Source: an uncultured Eubacteriales bacterium
GTDB lineage: Bacteria > Bacillota > Clostridia > Oscillospirales > UBA644
Direction: 5' to 3'
NCBI GenBank assembly: GCA_905207625.1
Contig: CAJLLT010000010.1
Span: 7,213-71,212 of the forward strand
DNA length: 64,000 nt
Part shown: piece after piece, positions 62,026 to 64,000 of the stretch
Layout of the letters: each line of letters begins with the position of its first letter
How positions within the stretch are numbered: position 1 is the first letter of the stretch
Position numbers and translations under genes: made by a program
Notes under the pieces: generated by a model
Seen by the model: the letters and a program-made list of their open reading frames with translations, nothing else
Told to the model about the DNA's origin: nothing
The model's database searches: none

Positions 62026-62179
62026 TCGGCTGGGAGCCGGCAAAATTTTACAGGTTTTTCGTGTAAAAATCTTATGCGGTATACCCGCGCAATTACACAC
62101 ATACGGTGCTGTCCGCTCAGTCGCTTCTGCGTTGCGGGAAAAACGGCTGTATGGAGGAAAAACTGAAGGAGGAAACACA
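62026..62179 (+). promoter_or_regulatory. Long rpsB leader, possible S2 autoregulatory element
   Basis: About 155 nt between the expected transcription start and the rpsB ATG, with several GC-rich complementary stretches (GTCGGCTGGGAGCCGGC near 62025-62041, and TTGCGGGAAAAACGGCTGT further on). Ribosomal-protein leaders are often autoregulatory; no named motif is recognised. Confidence 0.4.
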
Positions 62180-62911
62180 ATGGCAGTAGTATCCATGAAA
62201 CAGTTGCTGGAAGCAGGCGTCCATTTCGGACACCACACCAGAAGATGGAACCCCAAGATGGCGGAGTACATCTTCACCGAAAGAAACGGTATCTACATCA
62301 TCGACCTGCAGAAGACCGTAAAGAAGCTTGATGAGGCTTATAACTTCGTTCGCGATGTCGCGGCTGAAGGCGGAGATATCCTTTTCGTCGGAACCAAGAA
62401 ACAGGCTCAGGAATCCATCAAGGAAGAGGCTGAGCGTGTAGGTATGTACTACGTCAACGCAAGATGGCTCGGCGGTATGCTGACCAACTTCACCACCATA
62501 AAGACCAGAATCGAAAGACTTGCACAGCTCCGCAAAATGGAAGAGGACGGAACTTTTGATCTTCTGCCCAAAAAGGAAGTTGTCAAGCTGAATCTTGAAA
62601 TAGAGCGTCTCGAAAAGTACCTCGGCGGTATCAAGAACATGAAGAAACTGCCCAAGGCTATCTTCATTGTTGACCCCCGTAAGGAACGTAACGCTGTTGC
62701 TGAGGCACGCAAACTCAATATCCCGATCGTTGCTATTGTCGATACCAACTGCGATCCTGATGAGATCGATTATGTTATCCCCGGAAACGATGATGCTATC
62801 CGTGCGGTCAAACTGATTGCCGGTGCTATGGCTAATGCTGTTCTCGAGGGCCGTCAGGGTGAACAGCTTGAAGACAGTGAAGCTGTTGCCGAGTCCGAAA
62901 TAGTTGAATAA
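62180..62911 (+). CDS. rpsB: 30S ribosomal protein S2
   Basis: A 243-residue ribosomal protein. MKQLLEAGVHFGHHTRRWNP, ILFVGTKKQAQ, RWLGGMLTNFTTIK and FIVDPRKERNAV are diagnostic. The ATG at 62180 has AAGGAGG upstream; the in-frame ATG at 62132 lies in the leader. Followed 19 bp later by tsf, the standard arrangement. Confidence 0.98.
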   Translation: MAVVSMKQLLEAGVHFGHHTRRWNPKMAEYIFTERNGIYIIDLQKTVKKLDEAYNFVRDVAAEGGDILFVGTKKQAQESIKEEAERVGMYYVNARWLGGMLTNFTTIKTRIERLAQLRKMEEDGTFDLLPKKEVVKLNLEIERLEKYLGGIKNMKKLPKAIFIVDPRKERNAVAEARKLNIPIVAIVDTNCDPDEIDYVIPGNDDAIRAVKLIAGAMANAVLEGRQGEQLEDSEAVAESEIVE

Positions 62912-62930
62912 TTGAAGGGAGATACTGAAA

Positions 62931-63836
62931 ATGGCTAATATTACCGCTAAGGAAGTACAGGCGCTCAGAGAAAAGACCGGCGTCGGTATGATGAAATGCA
63001 AGGAAGCTCTCGTTGCCTGCGACGGAGATATGAACAAAGCTGTTGACTATCTCCGTGAAAAAGGTCTTGCTACCGCAGTCAAGAAGGCCTCCAGAATTGC
63101 TGCTGAGGGTGTCATCGCCCAGTATTGCAAAGACGGTGTTGCTGCTCTCGTTGAGGTAAATGCAGAGACCGACTTTGTTGCGAAGAACGAAAAGTTCCAG
63201 ACTTTCGCTAATACTATCGCTGCTATCGTTGCTGAAAAGAATCCTGCTGATGTTGCGGCTCTTCTCGAGATGAATTATACCGGTACCGACAAGAACGTTG
63301 AAGATATGCGCAAAGAAATGGTCTTCGTTATCGGCGAGAATATGAATATCAGACGTTTTGCCCGTCTCGAGGGTAACGTTTATTCCTACAATCACGGCAA
63401 CGGAAAGATCGGCGTTATCGCTAAATTTGAGCTCCCTGAGGGTAAGGCTGACGAATTCACCTCTACCGCGAAGGGCGTCTGCATGCAGATCGCCGCTATG
63501 ACTCCCAACTATATGTCCAAGGAAGAAGTTCCCGCTGACGTTATAGAGAAGGAAAAAGAGATCATGATGGCTCAGTTCAAGAATGATCCCAAGACTGCAA
63601 ACAAGCCTGAAGCAATCCTTGAAAAAATGATTCTCGGTAAGATCGGTAAGTTCTATACCGAAAACTGCCTGCTTGAGCAGGAGTATTTCATTGATTCTTC
63701 CATGACTGTCGGTAAGTTCATTTCTTCCGCTTGCCCCGGTGCGAAACTCGTTTCCTACGTTCGTTTCGAAAAGGGTGAGGGACTTCAGAAGAAGGAAGAT
63801 AACTTCGCTGAAGAAGTTGCAAATATGGCAAAATAA
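62931..63836 (+). CDS. tsf: Translation elongation factor Ts
   Basis: A 301-residue guanine-nucleotide exchange factor for EF-Tu. LREKTGVGMMKCKEALVACDGDM (N-terminal helix bundle), EVNAETDFVAKNEKF (TDFVA motif that contacts EF-Tu) and GENMNIRRF are seen. Normal length; RBS GGGAG. Cotranscribed with rpsB. Confidence 0.98.
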   Translation: MANITAKEVQALREKTGVGMMKCKEALVACDGDMNKAVDYLREKGLATAVKKASRIAAEGVIAQYCKDGVAALVEVNAETDFVAKNEKFQTFANTIAAIVAEKNPADVAALLEMNYTGTDKNVEDMRKEMVFVIGENMNIRRFARLEGNVYSYNHGNGKIGVIAKFELPEGKADEFTSTAKGVCMQIAAMTPNYMSKEEVPADVIEKEKEIMMAQFKNDPKTANKPEAILEKMILGKIGKFYTENCLLEQEYFIDSSMTVGKFISSACPGAKLVSYVRFEKGEGLQKKEDNFAEEVANMAK

Positions 63837-63853
63837 GTGGTTTTATTCCGCGG

Positions 63854-63880
63854 AAAAGGAGAGCTCATGCTCTCCTTTTT
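63854..63880 (+). terminator. Terminator of rpsB-tsf
   Basis: Stem AAAAGGAGAG/CTCTCCTTTT with a short loop, ending in a T-run. Confidence 0.85.
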
Positions 63881-63926
63881 ATGTTTATCGTGTCATATCA
63901 CAGCCTGTTTGTGCCTATAGCAATTT

Positions 63927-64000
63927 AAAAAAAGCCCTCCGGAGAATAGACGGGTGTCCGTAAAACAGTTAATCCTCCGTATGGCTTAGACCATGCGGAG
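63927..64000 (-). other. Possible 3' end of a minus-strand structured RNA (cut by the window edge)
   Basis: On the minus strand, a 10-bp hairpin (64000-63991 with 63984-63975, CTCCGCATGG/CCATACGGAG) is followed by about 40 nt and then GGAGGGC plus seven T residues (63933-63927). A stable stem and terminal U-tract without any coding frame suggests an RNA gene or a 3' end entering from beyond the window. I cannot assign a family. Confidence 0.3.

Overview
The window looks like chromosomal DNA of a Gram-positive anaerobe of the class Clostridia (Bacillota). Almost every gene has a strong AGGAGG-type ribosome binding site, sigma-A promoters match TTGACA-N17-TATAAT closely, a tRNA carries an encoded CCA end, and family content fits (TIGR03960/TIGR03936 radical-SAM pair, QueT, GlpA/B-like plus DUF1667 trio, type II pantothenate kinase, aconitase X). 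No genus can be named from the sequence.

Layout. 1-16.7 kb is ordinary chromosome: htpG (cut by the window edge), traX-like, radA, a tandem 120-bp palindromic repeat, an oxidoreductase plus MATE exporter pair, a minus-strand run (radical-SAM pair, queT, galU, aldose epimerase), an M50 protease, a SEDS protein (rodA-like), a three-gene flavoprotein cluster and tRNA-Thr(CGT). 17.0-48.7 kb is one large minus-strand accessory region built around two giant Rhs/YD-repeat polymorphic toxins. 49-62 kb is plus-strand catabolism: an old-yellow-enzyme reductase with a split aconitase X, then a probable operon of pantothenate kinase, two polyol/sugar-phosphate dehydrogenases and a complete 2-oxoacid dehydrogenase complex with a fused E1. 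62-64 kb is rpsB-tsf.

The Rhs region is the part to study. Rhs A (22.9-29.0 kb) sits directly behind a phage-like lysis cassette (membrane/coiled-coil protein, amidase, r1t-like holin) with no other phage genes, and behind a small PqqD-like protein. Rhs B (37.3-42.9 kb) ends a tightly overlapping operon of regulator, nucleotidyltransferase, thymidylate-kinase-like protein, acyl carrier protein, BtrH-like protein, AMP ligase and a surface-type protein. Neither giant has a visible Sec signal peptide. Each giant has its own tip (probable PD-(D/E)xK nuclease for A; Amidase_6 cysteine hydrolase for B) and a cognate immunity candidate immediately downstream.

Downstream of each giant lies a tail of displaced cassettes. 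The typical unit is: terminator, consensus or near-consensus sigma-A promoter, a 3' fragment of the Rhs core, a different toxic tip, an immunity gene with a good ribosome binding site. In these cassettes the toxin part lacks a convincing start (stop codon, frameshift or no RBS), whereas the immunity genes look well expressed. I therefore infer that the promoters keep immunity switched on for unused tips, while repeated core sequence permits recombination that swaps tips onto the full-length toxin. Export by a holin/endolysin (type 10-like) route for Rhs A and ACP-dependent modification for the Rhs B locus are hypotheses from gene order only.
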